The notes under the pieces: generated by a model
What the model was told of the DNA's origin: nothing
Database searches by the model: none
Seen by the model: the letters and a program-made list of their open reading frames with translations, nothing else
Shown here: positions 54,003 through 64,000 of the stretch, one piece after another
Layout of the letters: each line of letters starts with the position of its first letter
How positions within the stretch are numbered: position 1 is the first letter of the stretch
DNA from: Ricordea florida
Taxonomy: Eukaryota; Cnidaria; Anthozoa; Corallimorpharia; Ricordeidae
DNA: 64,000 bases
Direction: 5' to 3'
NCBI GenBank assembly: GCA_949710005.1
Contig: OX453273.1
Coordinates: 35,784,250-35,848,249 of the forward strand
Made by a program: the position numbers and the translations under genes

Positions 54003-54143
54003 ATGAACGTCTCTCAGAATACCTCAGCGTTCAAACTAGCAATTTGTAATGGCAACTTAACCGATGTGGAGAGGATCTTATTGTCGGCATTTGAGAATGG
54101 CGAAGCAGTGTCTTTGTTGAGAGCTGTTCATGGACAATACAAG
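54003..54143 (+). CDS. ankyrin gene exon 1
   Basis: ATG at 54003; encodes FKLAICNGNLTDVERILLSA and AVSLLRAVHGQYK, a divergent capping ankyrin repeat. Donor AAG|GTAAAT, phase 0. Confidence 0.8.
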
Positions 54144-57100
54144 GTAAATCGATGAAACCGGAAGTGCCGCGAGTTATAAAGCTTGCGTAGGTACTTCCCA
54201 AAAAGAGTAAAAGGAATGATTTCCGCACAGGTCCCTACTTAATTATGCATGCAGCAGATAAATTGTTTAGGGTAATGCACATTAATTTGTTTTTGGATAC
54301 CAACAATCTAAACTTATTTATATACTGAGAGACCTTGCACTTAAATTAAGATTTAATGAATACAGTTTTGTAGACAGCTATATTGGTCTTACCCTAAAGT
54401 TTCAGGCATTCTTTATTTTACATTATAAAATAACACAGTTACTACGTGCATGCTGATTGGTCGAAAACCCATGGGTTATTTCAACTCATGATTCACAAAC
54501 TCCTCTCGTGTTCTCCCAACATCCTGCGTGGATTATTTAACAATTATTCGCCGAGGGCGAAGTGATTATCGAGGAATATTCACCGAGACGAAGTCGAGGT
54601 GAATATTCACCGAGAATCACTGAGCCTGAGGCGAATAATTGTTTTAGTATAAATACACAGGTGATTATTTCAAAAAAGAAAAGAAAAAGCATTATACAAC
54701 ACGAAAAAGTTTTATTTCATTAAAGACGCGCGAACGACTGGCAGCCATTTTGTTCGTCGAGGTGATTATCGGCTGATAATCCGAGATAGCGAACCAATCA
54801 GAGCGCGCGATTTTGTATAATCACCTGCGTATTTCTACTAATATGCGGATAAACCCATGGAAACTGCAGCTTATTGCTTATTGACCTAATGTGTGATTTA
54901 AGATATAAAATGCATTTCGTTATAGGAGACAGCATTGCACTTGGCAGTTCGACATGGTAAGGAAGAGATTGTGAACCTGCTGCTTAAGAGTCCTGAAGTT
55001 GATGTAAATGCAACTGATAGTGTAAGCCAATGTCTAATTGTGTCTTTGCAGACAGATATTGTTGGAAAGACAGGGAAAGTCATGTTGATTTAAATCTCTA
55101 TTGCAGCATCAGCGTACAGCACTTCATGTTGCTGCAAGTGAACCAGGTGCACAGAATAACAGTGCTGGGATCATTCAGTTACTTCTTTCTCAGAGGAATA
55201 TTACAGTTGACAAAGAAGAAACAGTAAGAACAATCCATACTGGTTGAGGTCCCACTTAGCTTTTTACTCCAGACAAATGTTTCACCGTCGTAAAAGAATT
55301 TAACCCGAAGTTAATTGTGATAAATTCAGATAATTGACTTGGACATAAGCCAGATGACCTTGGCCTTGATGCTTTGGGAATTCTTATGTTCATGCTTAAA
55401 ATTGCTTGTACCACAATAAACTGCACTTTGCTATGGTAAGAAAATACTAGGCCAAGTGTGACCTTAACCACTGTAGCCTTAAAATTCTCAAGAGATTTTT
55501 GGCCAGGGAAATGGATAACTGGTCCTAAAAATATTGAATTGCAAAATACTAGGGGAGTATTCCCTTTTACAATTTATATATAGAATTTATAGGTAAATCA
55601 AGCAGTAGCAAATTGCTAATGATTGGTATCATATTGTTGGGAGTAGCTTCAAATGATTTGCTACCACTCGGTATATATCACTATAAACTCTATATAATGA
55701 AAATAAAATTAGTTGGTTGGTTCAAGATACAAAAATTTCTCTTCTCGTGTTAGAAAATATTTCACTCATTCAATGTCCTCATTCATGGTATATTTTTTAA
55801 TACACAAACAGAAATTTTCAGGGTGAGACGAAAATGAAAAGATCAGGTTGCCCTTCGGGCAAGCTGTTACTTGAGGTTACTAGCCCGAAGCTCTGAGGAG
55901 CTAGCCTGAAATTACATTGTTTATAAAGAATAATCAGATTTAATTATGCAAAACACAAGTACTGATACCAGGCATAGATGTAAACTAATTCTTCGTAGTA
56001 TTTAACATTTTACCCCCGTTGACGGTCAAAAATATTATAAATTTATGGAAATCACAACACAGTTATTTTTGTGAATGTCATGAATATTGCGATCGGTCAA
56101 TTAAACTAGTACTGTAATCTGAAGTCTGTTGACACTCTATGAAGTAAATTCTCTTCAAAGCTCGTCAAGCTGACAAACTCTATTGCGGCAACTGAAATGC
56201 GGCACAAAACGTTGTCATGCTACTATAATTTGGTCTCAAAATGTTATCATTTTCTCTCAGGAGCTTTCTGCTAGACTCTTCTTGGTATTAAGGCTCAATT
56301 TATCGTCAGAAAAGAGGAACCAATGGTGCTTTCCCGTCGGGCAAGCTACGATAACAAAACGCTAGCCCAACAAGTCATTCCACTAGCCCCTGGCTATCGG
56401 ACGGCACTTTCGTCGTACCCTGAATTTTACATCTTTAAGCACAGCCATGCAACATCCTCTATGTAACAAAAATTAATATCAAGATGCTATGTGTGGCAAC
56501 ATGCATTGTTATTTGCATATTACTTTTAATAAAAATGACTTATGTAATAACATTAAGGCTATTTGTCAATTAACAGCAAAGCTCCTCCTTTAGGCTTGAC
56601 TAAATTTATATATGCAGGGTGTGACAAAAGTGCTGTCCAGTAGCCCTGGGCGAGGGAAATAATGTGTCAGTTATTTAACCCTTTAAGCCCCGAGGGGTCT
56701 CCCTGTGACGAGTAAAATCGTCTGGCGTTAGCCAGAGTAAAATCTATTAGTTATTTAACCCTTTAAGCCCCGAGGGGTCTCCCTGTGACGAGTAAAATCG
56801 TCTGGCGTTAGCCAGAGTAAAATCTATTAGTTATTTAACCCTTTAAGCCCCGAGGGGTCTCCCTGTGACGAGTAAAATCGTCTGGCGTTAGCCAGAGTAA
56901 AATCTATTAGTTATTTAACCCTTTAAGCCCCGAGGGGTCTCCCTGTGACGAGTAAGATTGTCTGGCGTTAGCCAGAGTAAAATCTCTTAAGACACTATTG
57001 AGGCTTAGAGGGTTAAGGGGAATTTTCTGCACAAACACTGGTCAGAAAAGCATAATTTAGTGACATAAAACACAAAGTTTGACATTCCATCATAAGATAA

Positions 57101-60100
57101 CAGATTCAGAATCCTTGTAAATTATTAAAACAAGTAGCTTACACTTTGGCTCCTGCAGCATGGAAATACACCCTTAAAGTTGGCTGCTGAGAAGGGGAAC
57201 ATCGCAGCAGTAAAGATGCTTCTTGGTAAAAATGCAGATATTACAAAGGCTGATAAGGTAATTAACTTGAAATTAATTTGATGAATATTGAATTTTCATT
57301 TAGACCTAAGTTTTGAAAGTGACAATGGGAACTAAAACCCTTGGAAAATTTCAAAGTTACTATTTCCCAGTGTCCTTGTGTTTTACTTTGTAGTTTGTTA
57401 CGAAATATCTGTCTATATTCTCATACGAACTTCTACAAAACATGCAATGTAAAGAATTTTGATTATTAACAAAGTGCATTAATTAAGTAATGGGTGGGAA
57501 ATTTTGTTCTCTGCACTGATCTAACTCTACTTCCTTTTATGACCTTTTTGGTTTCAATTTTAGACTGCCTTTTCTGTTCTTTATTTTTTGATGTATTGAT
57601 TTAACAGGCCAGAAACACTGCTGTTCATGTGGCTGCGAAGAAGGGGCATTTTGAAGTCTTGTGGTTGTTGCTTTCATGTTGTAAAAATCTATCTATCATT
57701 GGCCAACAAAATAAGGTGCAGTAGCATTAAAGCATTAATCTTTCTGTTAGTAGGCTTGGAACTCATTCATCAAACTGTGAAGTTCAATTAAAGAAAGTAT
57801 AAACAATGGAGACTAACTACACGGAGGTGCTGAGATATGAAATTTCTCTTCGAGTGTTCAATATCGATTTTCCACAAGCGAGCGCAGCGAACGAATGAGA
57901 TATCGAAGTGAACACAATAATAAAACTAATTAAGTACGTGAAACGTTAGCATGTAGCCATATTTAGATGTAACTTCAATAAGAAATGCATGGTTCTACTG
58001 TTAGCAGTTAATTATTACACCTCTGACGTTACTACTGTCATCATCCAAAACACGAAGCTAGCCGGCAAAACTGCGTAAAATTATCATATTTTTACGTGTG
58101 TTAAGATACGATATTTCTCAGTTTCAGAAATCCCTGGAAAATATAGTTAACAAGTAAGCGCGTTTTAGGTCATGTTCTCATCGTCCGCGAAGTACAGGCG
58201 CATGCACTCCAGCCCTCCCAGACCGACTACCTGACTAGCGCTGGAAGTAATAATGTCAAACACGAGATACGGCCTTTCAGTTCGAACGAGTAACGAGAAT
58301 AGAGTTGAAAATACAAACCGTTATGGCGGAGTATTTTCGGCGGAATTTAAGGTTTTTGATGTGTGATGAAACATATTATGTATCGAGTGTTTGACTTAGC
58401 TTCTCAAAAGTTATCATTTTAAAGGAGAAAATAAAGAAGCCAAAAAAGGTCGTGTTTCAGGACGTTTTTTATTTAAATTCATTTCATTTAATATGATTTG
58501 ATTTGGTTTAATTTGTGCTTGGCAGTGTCCCCAATTAGTACGTCAGTGCTAGATACAGTTGACGTACTATTTGAAAAACGAGTGCGAGGGTTTCATCAGG
58601 TTTCCAAACACGTCATGGTGCTTGATTTCCATTGGTTTTCTCTCATGCATAATTAATAAGTCTGAGAACAGATCTCTTAGCGAGTTTTAAAGACACAAGA
58701 ATTTATAACGAAGACATTTTTGAGTTTGGTCAGTCAGGTGCAGGTCGCTCTGAAAATAACTTTTGTCGTTGATGATGTTGACTGACTTTTCGACGCAAGA
58801 ACTTGACGGGAGGTCAACTTCAGAGTCATTTGTGATTTGACGTTCTTCTTCTAGAAGAGCGACAAATTTTGTACTTCCCTAAAAGAGAACGCCTGCTGAC
58901 CTGTCGAGTATCATCTTTTCACAGTGAGTTAGGGCTGATGTTCGAAACGGCAGTTTTCATTACTCTTATCTTATGGGGCTGGTTGTTCGAAGGCTGATTA
59001 GCGCTAAACCAGGGTTAAATTTTAAAAGCATTTTCTCCGATAACTTTCTACTTTTTTTTCAGAACACACAATCATCAAATTGTATTCAAAAAGAATTGTA
59101 CTGAAGGTGCTTTTTAAGCTCTAAAATCTGCATTGAAATTTCGCTCTAACCATGGGTTACCTTGACCCTGCTCCGAACAACCCGCCCATGGTGGAAAACC
59201 TACGTTCATCGACTTGTTTGATAAACCCACTTTTTGTGTTTCAGTTTCCCACTGACGAGTTCCATTTTCTTTAGAAACAACAGAGATCACATAAGCTAAG
59301 AAATGCGAGGGGTTCGCGGAACTCAAGTTTGTAACTAAAAGAAATTCTTCAAAGGATTTCGAGATGCAAACCGAAACAGCTTTAAAGTAGGGAGTAAGGA
59401 AAATGTCTAAAGCTAACCTAGGTTTATTCATTTTTTGTTACAGAACAAAGACACCCCTCTACACCTAGCGGCAGAGAAGTGCTGTAAACTCACTGTTGCA
59501 GTTCTGCTGTATTATGGGGCCGATATAACAATCACAACAGAGAATGAGGTACGTTACTTTCGAGTGAAAGTATTGTTGCGGCAATCATTTTTGTGATCTA
59601 ACATTATTTACTTATTGCCGACTTAATGAGGGCCAGACGGGAAAATATTTGGCTCGATGTCGTGAGTTACGGACCGAGCGCACCGAGTTCCTTTCTTCAT
59701 AGCTGGGAGCCAAATATTTTTCCGTCTGGCCGAGGCTAACCCAGTCGATATGCATTTTGTCATGTTATCGCCCCTTTTTCAGTTGTATTTTTCTCATTTT
59801 GCAGTGGCTGCGTATCGCGGGGCAATACGCAGCCACGCGTTAGGTCTGTATTTTTTTACACGAAATATAAGGGTTGCGGTTTCATTCTACAGCAAAAACA
59901 AACTCCAGCAGACCTGGCCGTTGCAAGCCAAGAAGTCCTGGCGCTCCTTAGAGATCCTAAAACTGCACGGAAGGTTAGTTTAAATTAATTTATTTTGTAA
60001 AGGAAATAAAGTAACAGCGAACCTCGGTGCTAACTGATGAAAATTGTTCAACAAGTGTGCCAGTTGGGGTGGTTTACAACAGGTTCCATAATTTTTTAGC

Positions 60101-62126
60101 ATTCCATCGTTTGATCGTAATTATCGCTGTGTTTACTGGAAGCATTGAAAATAATCAACAAACATTGGAAAAAGAACAGAAACTTTATTAAGAATCCCAA
60201 CTGGTGAAAGGCAGACCAGTTGGCTGTCTACAAACGTGGAAAAAGATTGAAACTCGGAATGACCTTGTTACAGATCCAGCGAGTGGTTGAGACTCGATTT
60301 GAACCCGGGACGACCAGATTTCATGTCAGCGTCCAAACCACTCGGCCTCGTTACCTCCCTCTTGATGAGTCACAACTACCGCCGGTTAATTTTCATTTAA
60401 CTAATAAGGATACAAAATAGTTCCATAATCATCAGTATCTTCATATCAATACCATTACCTGAACCATGTCTAGCAAGGATTTGCAAACTTGTCCTAGGAA
60501 CAGTTTGAATATACGTTATATGAATAAATCACATGGTTTTTGCATTGCGGTTGGAAACATATACCTCTTATTAATCGAGTTCGAGGTCCGTACTGTAAAA
60601 TACGGACCGAGTTTTTTCCCTTCCCATAAATCGACGGGAAAAAACGAGGATCCGTATTTTACAGTACGGACCGAGAAAACGAGGTTAATAAGATATTTAT
60701 TATATCTCTGGAGTCATTTTGGCGACCAAAACAAACTTTAGCGGGCCGTACAGTGAAGTACGGCCCGCTAAATTGACCAATCACAGCGCGCGTACTAACT
60801 GAGAGATATAATAAAATTGAATATTTGACCCTTGCTGTGTTGTCGCGTTTTTAAACAGTACTAGTTATTATTTGGCCTGAAAAAGATACTACATAGCTAA
60901 GTTGCTGTTGCAAAGGTTGCGCTGATACTGCGAGGTTCAAATCTTCAATTGTCTGCAGAATATGGAAAACAGTGAACTACAATTCGATAAAACCCTAACT
61001 AAATATGAAACTTTTCTTAGCCAAAAACGGATGTTCCTTCGACAATTATAAGCCACTGCGTTCGAGTTTAAAAGTTTAAAATACGGCACTTTCTTGAGAA
61101 CTGGATTTGTCTGATCAAGCAAAATTGATTTTGTAGAAAAAATCAACGCTGGTTTCGACGATTGTTTCACTTGATTCTCAATAAGTGCGTGATTGTCCTT
61201 GTCTTTGGTGGATAAACATTTGAGGATTTTGAGATTAATGTTACAGACAAATAGATCTTACTTTCAGTCCGCCCGAAAAGACAGTCGTACTTTCACTACG
61301 AACTCAACTATTTATTTGTAACTGGCACTTGAAATGTTATAACTTGAGTAGTCTACAAAGGGAGCGATCGCTTAACTTAAATATACGCTAACAAGCTATC
61401 TCTTAACTTCACAACTAAATATTTCAATCACCACTGACACTACAACTCACGAGCTCCTTGAAAATAACCACTTGAGGGCAACAACTCCTGTGTACCCATT
61501 CTGATAGCTTCTCCAGACAACTTCACGACAAACACGATCCCCAGACCACGACTCTAGACGTCTTTAGACTACTTCAGAGCGAAGGACCTAGAGCTGTGTG
61601 GAACTGTTCCTTGTATACATGTAATCATGTGCCAAGGCCTTTTTGCGCGAAGAAAAAACTAAGATTGTCTGGATGGTCGAGATTATATTTATCGCCCGAA
61701 AGCTAACTCAAGAGAATGTTACAAAGATGAAAAGGATAAATTGCAGATGGCTTACAATCGTTGTGAACCTTAAAGCTAGTATAGGCTTATAAGGATAATA
61801 ATAATCATAATCATAATCATAATAATAAGTAATGGTAATAGGACTGAGTAGAGTCCAATTCGGTGTGTAATCATACCAATGATTAACAAAATCGGACGAC
61901 CGCTTAGCGGGAGTCCGATTTGTTTAATCACTAGTATGATTGCAGAACGAATTGGACGACACGAAGTCTTATTACCGATTAATCATAACTTTAACAAAAA
62001 TTTCTGATATATAAACTTCTCTTTTTTTAAATCAAAACACCTGAAATTCCAAGATTTTTTTGCTAGCAGGAAAATAAAAGTCATTTAATCGCGCGCGGAT
62101 GGCGCGTACTGTCAAATTGTTTAGGC

Positions 62127-62165
<39 letters not shown>

Positions 62166-63500
62166 TGTCCTATTTAACTGTCCTATTAAGGCTGAAATCA
62201 GGACAGTTGATAGCCAATCAGATTTGAGAATTTTGTTATGGTTATAATTATAACAATAATTGGAATAATCATAACAATCGGGCACGAAAATAATTTATTA
62301 TAGTATGTCTTGCCCGAAGCAAGTCCTTTCGTCGTGTTCGATGGTCTTTTCCTATCACGATCACAACCGATCAATCACTGCAATGCTACTATAGTTCGCC
62401 TTATCTTTATAAAAAGATATGTGTTTGGCAACTTTGTGCTGTTTATTTCCAAGTGATAATTGTATCGGGCTTGCCGCTTAACCGACAAATAGAGCACGTT
62501 TTGACAACTCTAGCTAGGTGAAAGCTAGGCTAACCGCGTGGAAATTCCTGAGCACATAATATCGTAGTAAAATAGAGTAAATGTTGCTTCAAAAAATGTT
62601 CAAAACACGGTATTTTTGACACTGTCACATTGAGTCACAAAGAAATCTAGAACATTCCGAAAGGCTACAATAATAACTATTTGTTGTAAGATTACTTCAC
62701 TCAGTTACATCATGTTATAGTGTTCTAGAACTCTCCATAACGAATGTTGCGTGACTAAACAAATATCTCCATATTACTAGGTTCTAGAAACTTCTCCTTG
62801 TAACATTAAGCCTGATATTCGCTTTAATTTCAGATTGTTTTTGAGAGCGGAATACCTCAGATGGAGCAGATTTTTGCGGATAGTGGTTGGTAACGTATAT
62901 CAAGTATCAAGGACTTCGTTTTGTTAACATACATCGCTAAGTTGCTCTGACCTCGGAAACTCGTAAAGTTCCATTTGTAAACGTAAGACCAGTAGTCCTG
63001 ATGGTCACTGGGTGAACTTAAAGCTCTCCAAAAGGAGCTGGAAAGCTGGAATCCTTACAAGTGTTTTAGCTCTTCACGCCCACATTACCGCCCCCTCCCC
63101 CTCCCCCCTAAACCCGTCCCTGGCTGAGATAAGAGCGGTTTAAAGCTGGTTTACGTGTAAACAAACAAAGGAAAAAGCACGTTATGTTTGTCATTTTTGC
63201 TGCCGTCGTCTCGGTATCCACCTACGACGCAACGGGGCCAGTATAAGCGTAAACACAAGGGAATATAATGGTCTTCATTCTCGTGTGTTTTGCCAATGTT
63301 TGCGTCGTTGCGTCGTGCAAGTAAACCAGCCTTTGCAGAGTAGTACCCCATCTTAACGTGATTTAAGGTTTGGTTTCAGTTAGAACAAACTTGATTTATA
63401 GGTTACCAAGTTTCTGAGATCAGTCAGGTTGGAGAAAATTCAGTTGTGAGTGTTGGATGTAACGCCCTTGTAGACCGATCAGGACGCTTATCTCTTCCAG
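54003..63500 (+). CDS. ankyrin-repeat protein, 5' part (continues past the window or ends near 62.9 kb)
   Basis: Exons 54003-54143, 54926-55021, 55107-55223, 57159-57257, 57608-57715, 59444-59548, 59893-59973 and 62834-62889 join with all internal borders in phase 0. They give MNVSQNTSAFKLAICNGNLT and five or six ankyrin repeats (consensus TALHLAVRHGKEEIVNLLL, TPLKLAAEKGNIAAVKMLL, TPLHLAAEKCC), then a partial repeat TPADLAVASQEVLALL. Ankyrin repeats are protein-binding scaffolds; nothing here identifies the partner. No signal peptide or membrane segment is seen, so it is probably intracellular. At 62889 the frame either ends (TGG TAA) or splices; a likely further exon is at 63402-63500 but its phase does not fit the obvious donor. 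The ortholog is not recognised. Confidence 0.82.
54539..54842 (-). mobile_element. hairpin-plus-body element at 54.5 kb
   Basis: Hairpin 54539-54642 (AACAATTATTCGCC arms, GTGAATATTCACCG inside). The body is bounded by TTAGTATAAATACACAGG and the inverse CCTGCGTATTTCTACTAA, with GAACCAATCAGAGCGCGCG at about 54790. A short minus-strand frame starts MAASRSRVFNE at 54748. It lies in ankyrin intron 1. Confidence 0.72.
54926..55021 (+). CDS. ankyrin gene exon 2 (one repeat)
   Basis: Encodes ETALHLAVRHGKEEIVNLLL and KSPEVDVNATDS. Acceptor CGTTATAG, donor AGT|GTAAGC. Confidence 0.93.
55107..55223 (+). CDS. ankyrin gene exon 3 (one repeat)
   Basis: Encodes HQRTALHVAASEPGAQNNSA and IIQLLLSQRNITVDKEET, with an insertion in the repeat loop. 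Acceptor CTATTGCAG. Confidence 0.92.
56675..57016. mobile_element. TTAA-ended MITE with 80-bp internal tandem
   Basis: TTAACCCTTTAAGCCCC at the left and GGCTTAGAGGGTTAA at the right are inverted and carry TTAA at both tips, as in piggyBac- or Kolobok-type MITEs. The left part is expanded into four 80-bp units beginning at 56671, 56751, 56831 and 56911. Each unit contains TCTGGCGTTAGCCAGA. Confidence 0.85.
57159..57257 (+). CDS. ankyrin gene exon 4 (one repeat)
   Basis: Encodes HGNTPLKLAAEKGNIAAVKM and LLGKNADITKADK, a canonical 33-residue repeat. Confidence 0.95.
57608..57715 (+). CDS. ankyrin gene exon 5 (one repeat)
   Basis: Encodes ARNTAVHVAAKKGHFEVLWL and LLSCCKNLSIIGQQNK. Acceptor GATTTAACAG. 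Confidence 0.92.
57820..58830. other. repeat-rich part of ankyrin intron 5
   Basis: Contains hairpin-forming relics (GAAATTTCTCTTCGAGTGTT at about 57839 and CGATATTTCTCAG at about 58110) and a fragment of the 22.6-kb repeat. No coding exon seen. Confidence 0.4.
59444..59548 (+). CDS. ankyrin gene exon 6 (one repeat)
   Basis: Encodes NKDTPLHLAAEKCCKLTVAV and LLYYGADITITTENE. Donor GAG|GTACGT. Confidence 0.95.
59631..59735. repeat. hairpin in ankyrin intron 6
   Basis: GGCCAGACGGGAAAATATTTG pairs with CAAATATTTTTCCGTCTGGCC; the loop has GAGCGCACCGAG. Confidence 0.85.
59893..59973 (+). CDS. ankyrin gene exon 7 (C-terminal partial repeat)
   Basis: Encodes QKQTPADLAVASQEVLALLR and DPKTARK. Acceptor CATTCTACAG, donor AAG|GTTAGT. 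Confidence 0.88.
60250..60350 (-). mobile_element. tRNA-Ser/Leu-like SINE head or pseudogene
   Basis: The minus strand has GAGGCCGAGTGGTTTGGAC (A box) and CCGGGTTCAAATCG (B box). The variable and anticodon arms are not convincing. Confidence 0.5.
60567..60815. mobile_element. hairpin-plus-body element at 60.6 kb
   Basis: Hairpin 60567-60692 with GTCCGTACTGTAAAATACGG in both arms. The body is bounded by TTTATTATATCTCT (about 60698) and its inverse AGAGATATAATAAA (60802-60815). TGACCAATCACAGCGCGCG lies at about 60774. It also holds the palindrome CGGGCCGTAC...GTACGGCCCG. Confidence 0.7.
61797..61830. repeat. AAT/CAT microsatellite
   Basis: Runs of AATAATAATAATCATAATCA directly left of the 61.8-kb hairpin. 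Confidence 0.85.
61829..62230. mobile_element. hairpin-plus-body element at 61.8 kb
   Basis: Hairpin 61829-61980 (GGTAATAGGACT, GTCCAATTCG, CAATCATAC, ATCGGAC arms). The body contains three GCGTACTGTCCAATT-type repeats and ends near GATAGCCAATCAG at about 62205. Terminal inverted repeats are less clear than in the other members. Confidence 0.55.
62834..62889 (+). CDS. ankyrin gene exon 8 (terminal or penultimate)
   Basis: Acceptor TTAATTTCAG. Encodes IVFESGIPQMEQIFADSG, then either W and TAA in place or a phase-2 donor GGTTG|GTAACG. Confidence 0.6.
63402..63500 (+). CDS. possible further exon of the ankyrin gene
   Basis: Acceptor TTTATAG and strong donor CTTCCAG|GTGAGC. Open only in the frame YQVSEISQVGENSVVSVG and then RSGRLSLP (phase 1 to 1). 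The preceding exon would need a phase-1 end, for example at the weak donor AGTG|GTTGGT. It may instead belong to another transcript. Confidence 0.4.
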
Positions 63501-63513
63501 GTGAGCTTTCAAA

Positions 63514-63744
63514 CTCATCAATAATGCATAAGAGAAAGACGAAGGAAATCAAGCACTGTGGCGTGTTTGGATATCTGGTGTCCCACGATTTCCCCTTCTA
63601 AGCTAGTTTGCTAGAGAAGCTATACCAAACACTCGATACATGTGTTTTGGTCAGGAATGCTTCGCTGCTCGTCGTATTTTCAACTCTCTTCTCGGTGTTT
63701 TATATGTGATGAAACACTGTATCTCGTGTTTTGTATGTTTCGTT
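63514..63744 (+). repeat. dispersed repeat pair, copy 2
   Basis: Second copy of the 22576-22829 repeat, same orientation. It contains an internal inverted pair around AACACTCGATACATGTGTTT and ACTGTATCTCGTGTTTT. A shorter related fragment lies at about 58368-58398. Confidence 0.8.
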
Positions 63745-64000
63745 AAGCTTTGTGCCTCAGTGAGTGACACCAAAATCCCCCACCCATAAATCCCTGCCTC
63801 CCCCATCCCTCCCCCCTTTCTTTATAAAAAATTTGTTCGGGTCTTGTGTTGGTCAATGCCCTTCATTGTTTAGTGTATCAACTAAAGCTATGGAACGTAA
63901 TTGTGTGGGACATTCTATAATTTACGCACAATGCGATTGGATGGTCAGATAATTCAGCTTGTAGAGCATCTCATTGGTATCAGTGCACAAGATCATGGGC

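Overview
The window comes from an intron-rich, AT-rich animal nuclear genome. Short, conserved, phase-consistent exons sit in introns crowded with small inverted-repeat elements. The repeat style (many hairpin elements carrying a CCAATCAGCGCG block, tRNA-headed SINEs, Crypton-like fragments) and the gene content suggest an anthozoan cnidarian, probably a stony coral or anemone. No organelle, viral or bacterial gene was seen.

Three genes could be assembled by joining exons in phase. (1) 742-7059, plus strand: seven exons encoding an unrecognised 278-residue type I membrane protein (signal peptide, short ectodomain, one membrane segment, about 165-residue cytoplasmic tail). (2) 10332-48521, minus strand: a complete supervillin (SVIL) gene of 23 coding exons and 2,393 residues, with a probable 5' UTR exon near 50.55-51.0 kb. 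One 4-kb exon encodes the disordered N-terminal half. Later exons encode the gelsolin-like repeats and a C-terminal villin headpiece. (3) 54003 to beyond the right edge, plus strand: the 5' part of an ankyrin-repeat gene in which nearly every exon is one repeat with phase-0 borders. Genes 2 and 3 are head-to-head across about 3 kb; genes 1 and 2 converge.

The rest is mostly intron or spacer holding mobile-element relics. They include a 0.9-kb foldback in gene 1, a perfect 306-bp palindrome with hammerhead-like cores at 27.3-27.6 kb, a disabled tyrosine-recombinase fragment at 38.7-39.75 kb, and three copies of one MITE family with 6-bp target duplications. There are also TAA- and TTAA-flanked MITEs, a pogo-like MITE, tRNA-derived SINEs and several minisatellites. 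At least six unrelated-looking elements share one plan: a long hairpin beside a short inverted-repeat-bounded body that ends in a CCAAT block. Two of these bodies carry what looks like the spliced first exon of a Crypton-type recombinase gene. This recurring plan is the best candidate here for an undescribed element class.

Exon joins were made by eye from splice motifs, reading phase and remembered family similarity; no alignment was run.
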